Shown in pieces: positions 39,005 to 46,601 of a stretch of 64,000 nt of DNA (the first letter of the stretch is position 1; each line of letters begins with the position of its first letter). A program made the position numbers and the translations under genes. The notes beneath the pieces are model-generated. The model was not told the DNA's origin and did no database searches. It worked only from the letters and a program-made list of their open reading frames with translations. Source of the stretch: Aquisphaera giovannonii (lineage in GTDB: Bacteria > Planctomycetota > Planctomycetia > Isosphaerales > Isosphaeraceae); assembly GCF_008087625.1 (NCBI RefSeq), contig NZ_CP042997.1:6262001-6326000 (forward strand), in the 5' to 3' direction.

Positions 39005-39943
39005 ATGGACGCGATGAATCCGCCGCCGGGCTCGCCCCCGCCTCGGCCTGAGGCCGATCCGACCCCGGGCCTGGCGCGTCGGATGGTGGAGGAGGCTCGT
39101 CGCAAAGGCGACCGCGCGGGGGAGGCCGCCGCCCTGGTCGATCTCGGGGTGTTCGCCACAAACGACAGCCCGCAGGGGGCCGCGGCGGCGGTCGGCTTCC
39201 TCCAGCAGGCGGCGAGGATCTTCCGCGACCTGGGCGACACGCGACGCCAGGCCGATGCGCAGGGCAACCTCGGGCTCGCCTACCTCGGCCTCGGCCGCCC
39301 GGCGGACGCGGCCCAGGTGCTGGCCTCGGCGATGGACCTCGCCGACCGTTCCGGCGACTCGTATTTGAGGAAGATCATCCTGGAACGCCTGGCCATGGCC
39401 CGCACGAACCTCGGCGACCCGGCCTCCGCGCTCGGGATCCTCGACGAGGCGGTGCAGTCCTCGCGGGCGGTGGGCGACCGCCAGCACGAGGCCCGCCTCC
39501 ACTGGCTGCGGGCGATCGCCCTGGCCGACCTGGGCCGTCGCGACCTCGCCGCGGCGGCCGCGGAGGAGTCCGCGTCCCTCATGCGGGCGCTCGGCAAGCC
39601 GGAGGCCGCCTGGTACGAGGAGCAGTTACGCCGATTCCGCGACGAGGCCGCAGCCCTCCCGGCGGCCATGGCCCCGGGGGCGATCTTGGCCGGCGCCGGC
39701 CCCCCCGTCGCCCCGGCCGGGCCGGGGCTGCTGCGCATGGCCATCTCCGCGACGCGGGCGATGGCGGCGTTCGTGGCCTCGGGCATGAAGGCCACGCCCG
39801 CGGAGGTCCGCGACGACCGACTGGCGACCTGCCGGGCCTGCGAGCACCACACCGGCCTGCGCTGCCGCGTCTGCGGCTGCTTCACGGAGGCCAAGAGCCG
39901 CATGGCGCACGAGCGCTGCCCGCTCGGCAGGTGGCCCGGCTGA
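39005..39943 (+). CDS. TPR protein with C-terminal Cys-rich zinc-ribbon-like tail
   Basis: A 312-aa protein. About four TPR-like helical pairs (AALVDLGVFATND, AVGFLQQAARIFRDLGDTRRQ, ADAQGNLGLAYLGLGRPADA, ALGILDEAVQSSRAVGDRQH) fill residues 20-210. A hydrophobic Ala/Pro/Gly region follows, then a compact Cys cluster CRACEHHTGLRCRVCGCF plus a final Cys in ERCPLGRW, which could bind zinc. Similar Cys tails occur on phage and cyanobacterial small proteins; I cannot name this one. The ATG at 39005 precedes the conserved region. It lies 52 bp after the membrane protein gene. Confidence 0.65.
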   Translation: MDAMNPPPGSPPPRPEADPTPGLARRMVEEARRKGDRAGEAAALVDLGVFATNDSPQGAAAAVGFLQQAARIFRDLGDTRRQADAQGNLGLAYLGLGRPADAAQVLASAMDLADRSGDSYLRKIILERLAMARTNLGDPASALGILDEAVQSSRAVGDRQHEARLHWLRAIALADLGRRDLAAAAAEESASLMRALGKPEAAWYEEQLRRFRDEAAALPAAMAPGAILAGAGPPVAPAGPGLLRMAISATRAMAAFVASGMKATPAEVRDDRLATCRACEHHTGLRCRVCGCFTEAKSRMAHERCPLGRWPG

Positions 39944-40154
39944 GGCCGCCGCCCGCCGAGTCCCATCGGATCGCCAGGGGGCCGGCCGGGCCGTCGGCGG
40001 GGGGCATCAACGCGCCGGGTAGAATGGCCCGCGGGGCGTCGGTCGCCTTGCATCCGGAAGCCCCGTCTGATCGAATGTGACGAGCCGGGGATTGGAGCCT
40101 GCCGGTCGTTATTCCTTGCGACGAGCGGGTTTTCCATCGTGGAGTGTTGCTTCG

Positions 40155-41270
40155 ATGATTGTGGGTGTGCCGAGAGAGGTGAAGGATGACGAGTACCGCG
40201 TGTCGATGCTCCCGGTGGGTGCCGAGGAGCTGACGGCGCTGGGCCACGAGGTCCTCGTGGAGGCCGGCGCGGGGCTCGGCAGCGGGATCGTCGATTCCGA
40301 GTACGCCGCGGCGGGGGCCACGATCGTCGAGGACGTCCGCGAGATCTGGGCCAAGTCGGACCTGATCATCAAGGTCAAGGAGCCGATGCCGAAGGAATGG
40401 CCGCTCTTGCGGAAAGGGCAGGTGCTCTTCACCTATTTCCACTTCGCCGCCGACGAGAAGCTCACGCGGGCGGTCCTGGAGAGCGGCATCACGGCCATCG
40501 CCTACGAGACGCTCCGCGACGCCCGGGGCAGCCTGCCGCTGCTCACGCCCATGAGCGAGGTCGCCGGGCGGATGAGCATCCAGGAGGGGGCCAAGTACCT
40601 GGAGCGGCCTCAGGAGGGCCGGGGGATCCTGCTGGCGGGCGTGCCCGGCGTCGCCCCGGCCGAGGTGGCGATCCTGGGCGGCGGCATCGTCGGCTCGAAC
40701 GCGGCCAAGGTCGCCGCGGGGCTCGGGGCCAACGTCCGGATCCTGGACATCAACCTGGACCGGCTACGCTACCTCGACGACATCATGCCGCCGAACGTCA
40801 CCACCCTCTATTCGGATCGCCACACGATCCGCGAGTCGCTGGAGCGGGCCGACCTGGTCGTCGGCGCGGTGCTGATCACCGGGGCGCGGGCTCCCCGGCT
40901 CGTCCGCCGCGAGGACCTGCCCCGCATGAAGCACGGCGCGGTCATCGTGGACGTCGCCATCGACCAGGGGGGATGCATCGAGACGAGCCGGCCCACGACC
41001 CACCGGGCGCCGACCTACGTGGTGGATGAGGTCGTCCACTACTGCGTCACCAACATGCCCGGCGCGGTGGGACGCACGAGCACCTATGCCCTCTGCAACG
41101 TGACCCTCCCCTATCTCCTCCAGGTCGTCAAGCATGGCTGGAAGGCCTGCGCGGCGGCCGATCTGGGGTTCGCCGAGGGGGTCAACATCGACGCCGGACG
41201 CGTGACGAACAAGGCCGTCGCGGCGACCTTCGGGCTGCCGCTCGCACCCCTCGAGCCCGCCTCGGCTTGA
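40155..41270 (+). CDS. ald: Alanine dehydrogenase
   Basis: A 371-aa NAD-dependent enzyme interconverting L-alanine and pyruvate plus ammonia. Substrate residues are where the family has them: Arg15 (DEYRVSMLP), Lys75 (IIKVKEP) and His96 (TYFHFAAD). The NAD Rossmann motif is AILGGGIVGSNAAKVA; later motifs are ILDINLDRLRYLD, DVAIDQGGCIETSRPT and NMPGAVGRTSTYAL. The length equals typical Ald and the ATG at 40155 begins at MIVGVPRE. The gene stands alone. Confidence 0.96.
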   Translation: MIVGVPREVKDDEYRVSMLPVGAEELTALGHEVLVEAGAGLGSGIVDSEYAAAGATIVEDVREIWAKSDLIIKVKEPMPKEWPLLRKGQVLFTYFHFAADEKLTRAVLESGITAIAYETLRDARGSLPLLTPMSEVAGRMSIQEGAKYLERPQEGRGILLAGVPGVAPAEVAILGGGIVGSNAAKVAAGLGANVRILDINLDRLRYLDDIMPPNVTTLYSDRHTIRESLERADLVVGAVLITGARAPRLVRREDLPRMKHGAVIVDVAIDQGGCIETSRPTTHRAPTYVVDEVVHYCVTNMPGAVGRTSTYALCNVTLPYLLQVVKHGWKACAAADLGFAEGVNIDAGRVTNKAVAATFGLPLAPLEPASA

Positions 41271-41379
41271 GCCGAAATCCCGGGGCGGGCGGGCCCACCG
41301 GAACGAGGCTCGCCGGGTCCCCGTCGCCGACGAGACGCCCCGCTTCCCACCGAACATCCCCTTTCCAGGAGACGATGCC

Positions 41380-41712
41380 ATGGCCCATGAACACGAACAC
41401 GACCACGACCACGATCATGACGAGCACGAGCACGAGCACGAGCACCACATCGACGAGGCGCTCGAAGAGGCCCTCGAGATGGATACGCAGAGCGAGATCT
41501 TCCTCGAGATGCGGCGGCAGAACCTCGAGCTGCTGAGGATCGCCACCGACGTCGCCGGCTACAGCGGCGAGCACGGCCCCCTGAAGACGGGCGACGTGAA
41601 GAACGCGATGAGGACGATCTGGGAGGTCTTCTCGGAGTTCTACGCCTGGATCGACCCCGAGGAGGAGGACGAGGACGACGAGGAGGAGGACGAGGACGAC
41701 GACGAGGAATGA
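41380..41712 (+). CDS. His/acid-rich small protein, possible metal-binding
   Basis: A 110-aa protein. The first 23 residues are almost only His, Glu and Asp (MAHEHEHDHDHDHDEHEHEH...). The middle (EALEMDTQSEIFLEMRRQNLELLRIATDVAGYSGEHGPLKTGDVKNAMRTIWEVFSEFYAW begins here, about 27-90) is helical and ordinary. The last 20 residues are nearly pure Glu/Asp. Such His stretches bind Ni, Zn, Co or Cu in chaperones and stores (general knowledge); here the role is inferred. The DNA encoding the start is a GAACAC/GACCAC triplet repeat, so length may vary between strains. It lies between ald and mtnA with a GGAGACG leader. Confidence 0.65.
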   Translation: MAHEHEHDHDHDHDEHEHEHEHHIDEALEEALEMDTQSEIFLEMRRQNLELLRIATDVAGYSGEHGPLKTGDVKNAMRTIWEVFSEFYAWIDPEEEDEDDEEEDEDDDEE

Positions 41713-41872
41713 GCCGTCGACGCCCGAATCTCGGCCATCGCGGACATCCCAGCCTCCCACGTTGACGGGACGGCCACCCCGGCGAACGCACCGCATCAAT
41801 GCGGTCGCCTCGCCGGGCGCCCCCGCCCCCCCCTCATCATCGCCCCACCGAGATCACCGAACGGGCCCGTCC

Positions 41873-42946
41873 ATGCCTCGAAGGGAAGAGAGCGCGAGCT
41901 ACCGGACGCTGGGCTGGGTCGGCGACGAGCAGACCGGGCACCTCCGCCTGATCGACCAGACCCGCCTGCCGACCGAGTTCATCGAGATCGACTGCCGCGA
42001 CGTCCCCACCGTGTGGGAGGCGATCAAGCTCCTGCGCGTCCGGGGCGCGCCGGCGATCGGCGTGGCCGCGGGATACGGGGCCGTCATCGGGGCCCGCTCC
42101 CAGGGGGTCAAGGACGAGGGGACGGTCCGCAAGGCCCTGGCCGAGGCCACCGCCTACCTGCGGACCAGCCGGCCGACCGCCGTGAACCTCTTCTGGGCTC
42201 TCGACCGCATGGACGCCGCGGCCGCAGCCACCCCGCCCTCGAACGGGCCCGCCCTCCTGAAGCGGTTGCTCCACGAGGCCGACGCCATCGCCGAGGAGGA
42301 CCGGGCCATGTGCCGGTCGATCGGCAAGTTCGGCGCGGAGCTCGTCCAGGCAGGCGAGGGAATCCTCACCCACTGCAACGCGGGCGGCCTGGCCACGGCC
42401 GACTACGGCACGGCCCTGGCCGTGATCTTCTCGGCCCAGGAGCAGGGCAAGCATGTCCATGTCTTCGCCGACGAGACCCGGCCACTCCTCCAGGGAGCCC
42501 GGCTCACGGCCTGGGAGCTCCAGCGGAGGGGCGTGCCCGTCACCCTCATCTGCGACAACATGGCCGCGCAGGTGATGAAGGAGCGGAAGATCCAGAAGGT
42601 CGTCGTCGGCGCCGACCGGATCGCGGCCAACGGCGACGCCGCGAACAAGATCGGCACCTACGGCGTGGCGCTGCTGGCGAAGGCCCACGGCATCCCGTTC
42701 TACGTCGCGGCCCCTTCCAGCACGTTCGACCTCTCGATCGCGGACGGCTCGGCGATCCCGATCGAGCAGCGCGACCCCCAGGAGGTCACCCACGGCTTCG
42801 GCAGGCAGACGGCGCCGGCGGGCGTCTCCGTGTACAACCCCGCCTTCGACGTCACGCCGGCCGAGCTGATCTCCGGGATCATCACCGAGAAGGGCGTCAT
42901 CCGCCCCGTGAACGCCGGGACCATCCGCGAAGTCCTCGCGGGCTGA
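41873..42946 (+). CDS. mtnA: Methylthioribose-1-phosphate isomerase
   Basis: A 357-aa enzyme of the methionine salvage pathway that turns methylthioribose-1-phosphate into methylthioribulose-1-phosphate. The N-terminal VPTVWEAIKLLRVRGAPAIGVAAGYG (read in pieces: RVRGAPAIG) and the catalytic motifs CNAGGLATADYGTAL (Cys) and GADRIAANGDAANKIGTYG (Asp) are intact, followed by FYVAAPSSTFDL and NPAFDVTPAELI, all diagnostic of MtnA rather than eIF2B subunits. The other salvage genes are not in the window. The ATG at 41873 is the family start. Confidence 0.93.
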   Translation: MPRREESASYRTLGWVGDEQTGHLRLIDQTRLPTEFIEIDCRDVPTVWEAIKLLRVRGAPAIGVAAGYGAVIGARSQGVKDEGTVRKALAEATAYLRTSRPTAVNLFWALDRMDAAAAATPPSNGPALLKRLLHEADAIAEEDRAMCRSIGKFGAELVQAGEGILTHCNAGGLATADYGTALAVIFSAQEQGKHVHVFADETRPLLQGARLTAWELQRRGVPVTLICDNMAAQVMKERKIQKVVVGADRIAANGDAANKIGTYGVALLAKAHGIPFYVAAPSSTFDLSIADGSAIPIEQRDPQEVTHGFGRQTAPAGVSVYNPAFDVTPAELISGIITEKGVIRPVNAGTIREVLAG

Positions 42947-42979
42947 CCCGACCGGCCCTCCCTCAACGACGAGGCCCCC

Positions 42980-43282
42980 ATGCTCGCCCACAGCGTCTTC
43001 TTCACCCTGAACGACAACTCGCCGGCCGCCGTCCGGGCGCTCGTGGACGCGGGCAACAAGTACCTGCGCCATCATCCGGGGGTCGTCTTCTTCGCCATCG
43101 GCACCCTGAACCCCGATCTCGCCCGCCCCGTCAACGATCGCGCCTTCGAGGTCGCGCTCCACGTCGTGTTCGACTCGAAGGCCTCGCACGACGCCTACCA
43201 GGTCGCGCCCGATCACCTCAAGTTCATCGAGGAATGCAAGCCGAACTGGAAGCAGGTCCGCGTGTTCGACGCCGACGCGTGA
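42980..43282 (+). CDS. Stress-responsive alpha/beta barrel (Dabb) domain protein
   Basis: A 100-aa protein with the Dabb layout: MLAHSVFFTLNDNSPAAVRALVDA, an IGTLNPDLARPVNDRAFEVAL stretch, ALHVVFDSKASHDAYQVAPDH and a final KQVRVFDADA strand. These proteins form small dimeric barrels; most roles are unknown. It begins 34 bp after mtnA and is probably co-transcribed. Confidence 0.85.
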   Translation: MLAHSVFFTLNDNSPAAVRALVDAGNKYLRHHPGVVFFAIGTLNPDLARPVNDRAFEVALHVVFDSKASHDAYQVAPDHLKFIEECKPNWKQVRVFDADA

Positions 43283-43448
43283 TTCCTTGCAGGGGCCGCC
43301 TCCGTGCGGCGACCGCGCGGGCGACGTCGGCCCATCGGGGCGAGGCCGGGCGGGCCTGGGCCGCGGGTGCCGTTTCGATCCCGGGCCCGCCCCCAGTGAC
43401 GCGGCGATCACGGTGAGTCCACGCCGCTCTAGACGCATGCGCATCAGG

Positions 43449-43629
43449 TTGAGCGGCCGGGAATGTGACGTCGGCGATGAGCGAGCTCCGTGGGAGCCGG
43501 CTCCGTCCGGCGACTTGAGCGGCCGGGAATACGACGTCGGCGATGAGCGAGCTCCGTGGGAGCCGGCTCCGTCCGGCGACCGCGCGAGCCGAGGCCGGCG
43601 CGGTCGCCGGACGGAGCCGGCTCCCACGG
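43449..43629. repeat. Two 66-bp tandem repeats with an inverted third part
   Basis: Units 43449-43514 and 43515-43580 differ at only two positions. The last 27 bp of each (ending CCGTCCGGCGAC) recur as an exact reverse complement at 43603-43629, so the second unit can fold into a 27-bp perfect stem with a 22-nt loop. The element fills part of a 480-bp gap (43283-43762) between convergent gene ends. No gene is supported in the gap. Confidence 0.85.
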
Positions 43630-43762
43630 GGTTTGCCCTCATCCCCAACCCTGGGGAGACGCTCCCCTGGGGAGACGCTCCCCCAACTCATGCCCAGGCG
43701 TCCGGGCCACGCCTGATGTGCCCTGCCAGGGATGATGAGTCAATATGCTCCCCTGGGCCCGA

Positions 43763-44005
43763 TCAGATGTCGGGGCCGGCGGGCTCGCTGCGCGGATCGA
43801 CGATGCCGGGGGACGCGGCGACCGGGGAGCCTTCCTCGCGAGGCGGTGCATCGGATCGGTCGGCCGACTCATCCACCGCGGGCATGGCCGGGTCGTCGAA
43901 AATGTCGTCCGGCGAGGGATGGATGGTCCGCGGATCCTGGAGGCCCCTCTCGGGGTCGAAGGCGGGCAGCTCGTCGGTCGGGGGCGGCGTGGCGAAGTCG
44001 ATCAT
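43763..44005 (-). CDS. Small acidic Pro/Asp-rich protein
   Basis: An 80-aa acidic protein (MIDFATPPPTDELPAFDPER, then PSPDDIFDDPAMPAVDESAD) that looks disordered. A strong GAGGAGG ribosome site seven bp before the ATG at 44005 supports translation. It lies 35 bp after the DUF6582-like gene on the same strand, so both are likely one operon. No family recognised. Confidence 0.6.
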   Translation of the reverse strand: MIDFATPPPTDELPAFDPERGLQDPRTIHPSPDDIFDDPAMPAVDESADRSDAPPREEGSPVAASPGIVDPRSEPAGPDI

Positions 44006-44040
44006 CTTGATTCCTCCTCGGGGGTGGTCGTTTGCGGGAG

Positions 44041-44292
44041 TCAGTCCTCGCTGATCTCCACGCCGTGCCGCGTCGCGGCCTTCTTGATTCGGGCCTTGAT
44101 CCGTTCCACCTCGTCGGCGGAGTACTTGGAGGCGTTGTCCTTGTGGTTGATGTAGCTCCACGCGGCTCGGACGTGCTTGGGCGAGTCGATGGGGTATTTG
44201 TTGTTCACGGGGTCGGCAAATTCGACGTCGCCGTACTCCTTCTCGCCGCGCCCGGGATCCGCGTCCTGCCTCCGGTGGATCTGCTCGGACAT
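44041..44292 (-). CDS. DUF6582-like small protein
   Basis: An 83-aa protein with KEYGDVEFADPVNNKYPIDS, then HVRAAWSYINHKDNASKYSA and RIKARIKKAA. This pattern (YGDVxFADPxNxKYPIDxxxHxRAAWSYI) is the conserved core of DUF6582, found both in small stand-alone proteins and in phage-associated proteins. Function unknown. No phage genes are nearby. Confidence 0.7.
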   Translation of the reverse strand: MSEQIHRRQDADPGRGEKEYGDVEFADPVNNKYPIDSPKHVRAAWSYINHKDNASKYSADEVERIKARIKKAATRHGVEISED

Positions 44293-44855
44293 GACTCATC
44301 CCCCGTCGCGGCCATGGGAAAGATCGGAGGCCGATCGGCACAGGCCGCCGCGTTGCCCGCCCCGTGTGCTCTTTTTTGGAAAAGCAAATCACGCGCCGCC
44401 CGGGCACTCGGCCGGCCGTGCCTCCCGGGCGAGCGTCCCCTCCGCCGCGGCCCGCCCCTCGGTGGCGCCGCTGCGCTTCGCCACAGCCACCCATGGCCCG
44501 CGCGGCAACCGAGGATCGGGCCTCCCTCCGGGTGGCTGCGGCAGAGCCGGAGGCGATGCCGCGGGATCGCCGGGGCTTGCGGTCGAGCCCGCGCCTCTCG
44601 CGCCGGCCTCGGCGATCCCGTGGCGTCGCTGCGCTTCCGCCACAGCCACCCGAAGAGGTTCGCCGGCCCTCGCTCGGGGTGGATGCGATAGAGCAGGCGA
44701 TGCCGCGGGATCGCCACGGCCCCCGAGCGAGGCCTTGCTCATGGCAGGGGCCGGCCCGACCGTGGCGGCGCTGCGCTCTGCCGAGGACGCGCGAGACACG
44801 CCCTCGATCGGAGGAGTCGAGCGGGAGATACCCTCCGTCGAGGCGGCCCGATCGG
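44293..44855. repeat. 563-bp non-coding region with scattered short repeats
   Basis: The module GTGGCGxCGCTGCGCTT, then CCACAGCCACCC, occurs at 44461-44492 and 44620-44651, with a partial copy at 44761-44782. GATGCCGCGGGATCGCC occurs exactly at 44555-44571 and 44699-44715. The two modules alternate, suggesting a decayed tandem unit of about 150 bp. No gene is supported. The region separates the DUF6582 gene from the membrane-fusion gene. Confidence 0.65.
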
Positions 44856-45881
44856 TCAGTGTCGCTCGGATCGGTCCGATGATCCGCGGCCGACGCGCGG
44901 GGTCGTGGTCGGCGGGAGGATCGGGCCCGGCGTGGCGGAGGCGCCGGCGGACTCCGTGATCGCGACTTCGACGCGCTGGCCGAGCTTCAGGGGCGTCAGC
45001 GGGTCGAACCCGATCCGGACGGCGAGGACCCGCGTGTCGGTGAGCCGGCCGGGGTCGTCGGGGCGGATCCGGCGCGGGGTGAGGAAGTCGGCGATGTCCT
45101 CCACGGTGCCGCGCCAGGAGCGGCCCGCGTGTCCCGGCGCGGTGATCGCGACGGCGCAGCCGGGGGCGCACCTCGGGATGTCGTACTCGTCGATCTCCGC
45201 GACGATCCGCAGGCGGTTCAGGTCCGCGATCTTGAGCAGGGGGGCCCCCAGGCTCACCGTCTCGCCGGCGTCGACGTGCCGGGCGATGACCGTGCCGTCG
45301 ATGGGCGCGTGGATCTTCGTCCTGGCGAACTCGGACTCGATCCGGCGGTAGGCCGCGACCGCCCCGGCGCGGCGGGCGCGGGTGGCCTCGCGGCGGGTCC
45401 TCAGGCGGTCCTTCGCCTCGTCCCGCCCCGGCTGCTTCTCCGGGAGCTTGTCCACGCGGGCCTGCTCGCGCTCGATCCCGGCGAGCTCCGCGTCGATCTC
45501 GCTGACCTTGGCCACGGCCTCCTCGGCGGCGGCCTTGATCTCGGCGCCGCGGAACTCGACCAGGAGGTCGCCGGCGCGGACCGCGGACTTCTCCTGCACG
45601 AGCACGCGGGCGACCGTGCCGGCCATCTCGGCGCCGACGACGATCTCGGCGCCGGGCCTGGCCGCGACGTGGCCCTCGGCCAGGATCCGCGTCGTGTCGG
45701 GGGCGGTCGCGGGCGGCGAGGGCGACGGGTCGCCCCCCGCGTTCGCCGACAGGGAAGCCGGCAGGGCCTTCCACCGGGGATCGGCGTCCGCGCCGCCGAA
45801 GGCGCGGATGAGCAGCCACCCGGCGATGAGCAAGCCCGCGGCCGGGAGGGCGACGCGCCCCAGGATCATGGTCGGGGACAT
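44856..45881 (-). CDS. Membrane-fusion (HlyD/DevB-like) subunit of an ABC exporter
   Basis: A 341-aa periplasmic adaptor. It has one N-terminal membrane anchor (ILGRVALPAAGLLIAGWLLI, about 6-25), the first half of the lipoyl-like domain (AEIVVGAEMAGTVARVLVQE), a coiled-coil hairpin of about 80 residues (AEEAVAKVSEIDAELAGIER, RTRREATRARRAGAVAAYRR), the second lipoyl half (IHAPIDGTVIARHVDAGETV) and beta-barrel strands (LRIVAEIDEYDIP). The ATG at 45881 is 2 bp after the ATPase stop. It is the last gene of the six-gene operon. Ser/Pro-rich C-terminal end. A DevBCA/MacAB-type role in exporting lipid-like products is inferred. Confidence 0.85.
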   Translation of the reverse strand: MSPTMILGRVALPAAGLLIAGWLLIRAFGGADADPRWKALPASLSANAGGDPSPSPPATAPDTTRILAEGHVAARPGAEIVVGAEMAGTVARVLVQEKSAVRAGDLLVEFRGAEIKAAAEEAVAKVSEIDAELAGIEREQARVDKLPEKQPGRDEAKDRLRTRREATRARRAGAVAAYRRIESEFARTKIHAPIDGTVIARHVDAGETVSLGAPLLKIADLNRLRIVAEIDEYDIPRCAPGCAVAITAPGHAGRSWRGTVEDIADFLTPRRIRPDDPGRLTDTRVLAVRIGFDPLTPLKLGQRVEVAITESAGASATPGPILPPTTTPRVGRGSSDRSERH

Positions 45882-45883
45882 CG

Positions 45884-46573
45884 TCAGGCCTCCACGCCCG
45901 CAAGGGCCCCATCGCGGATGGAGACGACGCGGTCGGCGATCGTCCGGACGCTCGGGTCGTGGGTCACGATGAGCAGGGCTCGGTCCTCCTCGCGGGCCAG
46001 GCGGCGGAACATCTCCAGGACGTGCGCCGTGGCCTCGGCGTCCAGGTTCCCGGTCGGCTCGTCGGCCAGGATCAGGGGGGCGGATCCGGCCAGCGCCCGG
46101 GCGATGGCCACCCGCTGCTTCTGCCCGCCGGAGAGGTCGCGCGGGCGGAAGTCCTTCCGCTGCGAGAGCCCCACCGCGTCGAGCACCCGGTCCGCCTCCC
46201 GTCGCGCCTTGGCCCCTCGCCAGCCGCGGATGTTGAGCGAGTACACGACGTTCTCCCTCGCCGTCAGCGAAGGGAACAGGTTGTACTGCTGGAAGACGAA
46301 GCCGATCGACCTTCGGCGGATCTGCCACATACGGCCGGGTCGCCTCGGATCCACCTCGCGGCCGTCGATCCGGACCGCGCCGCCGCTGGCGCCCAGCAGG
46401 CAGCCCAGGATGCAGAGGAGCGTCGTCTTGCCCGAGCCGGACGGGCCCTCCATCGCCACGACCTCGCGGCGCGAGAGGGCCAGGGAGACCCCGCGCAGGA
46501 CGGGGACCTCGTGGGGACCCTCGCGATAGGTCTTTCGGACGTCCTGCGCCTCCAGCACCAGCATCTTCGTCAC
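45884..46573 (-). CDS. ABC exporter ATP-binding subunit (LolD/MacB/DevA type)
   Basis: A 229-aa ATPase with Walker A GPSGSGKT (43-50), the Q-loop in GFVFQQYNLFPSLTARENV, signature LSGGQKQRVAIARAL, Walker [13 protein letters not shown] and the H-loop VTHDPSV. The DEPTGNLD form marks the LolD/MacB/FtsE/DevA branch that works with FtsX-type permeases and moves substrates across the envelope by mechanotransmission. It lies 28 bp after the permease gene and 2 bp before the membrane-fusion gene. Confidence 0.93.
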   Translation of the reverse strand: MTKMLVLEAQDVRKTYREGPHEVPVLRGVSLALSRREVVAMEGPSGSGKTTLLCILGCLLGASGGAVRIDGREVDPRRPGRMWQIRRRSIGFVFQQYNLFPSLTARENVVYSLNIRGWRGAKARREADRVLDAVGLSQRKDFRPRDLSGGQKQRVAIARALAGSAPLILADEPTGNLDAEATAHVLEMFRRLAREEDRALLIVTHDPSVRTIADRVVSIRDGALAGVEA

Positions 46574-46601
46574 CGCCCTCGAAGATTCGATCTCGGCCCC
46601 C

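Noticed and set aside
44041-44292. Prophage remnant
   Set aside because: DUF6582 occurs in phages but no integrase, terminase, capsid or attachment-site genes lie nearby.
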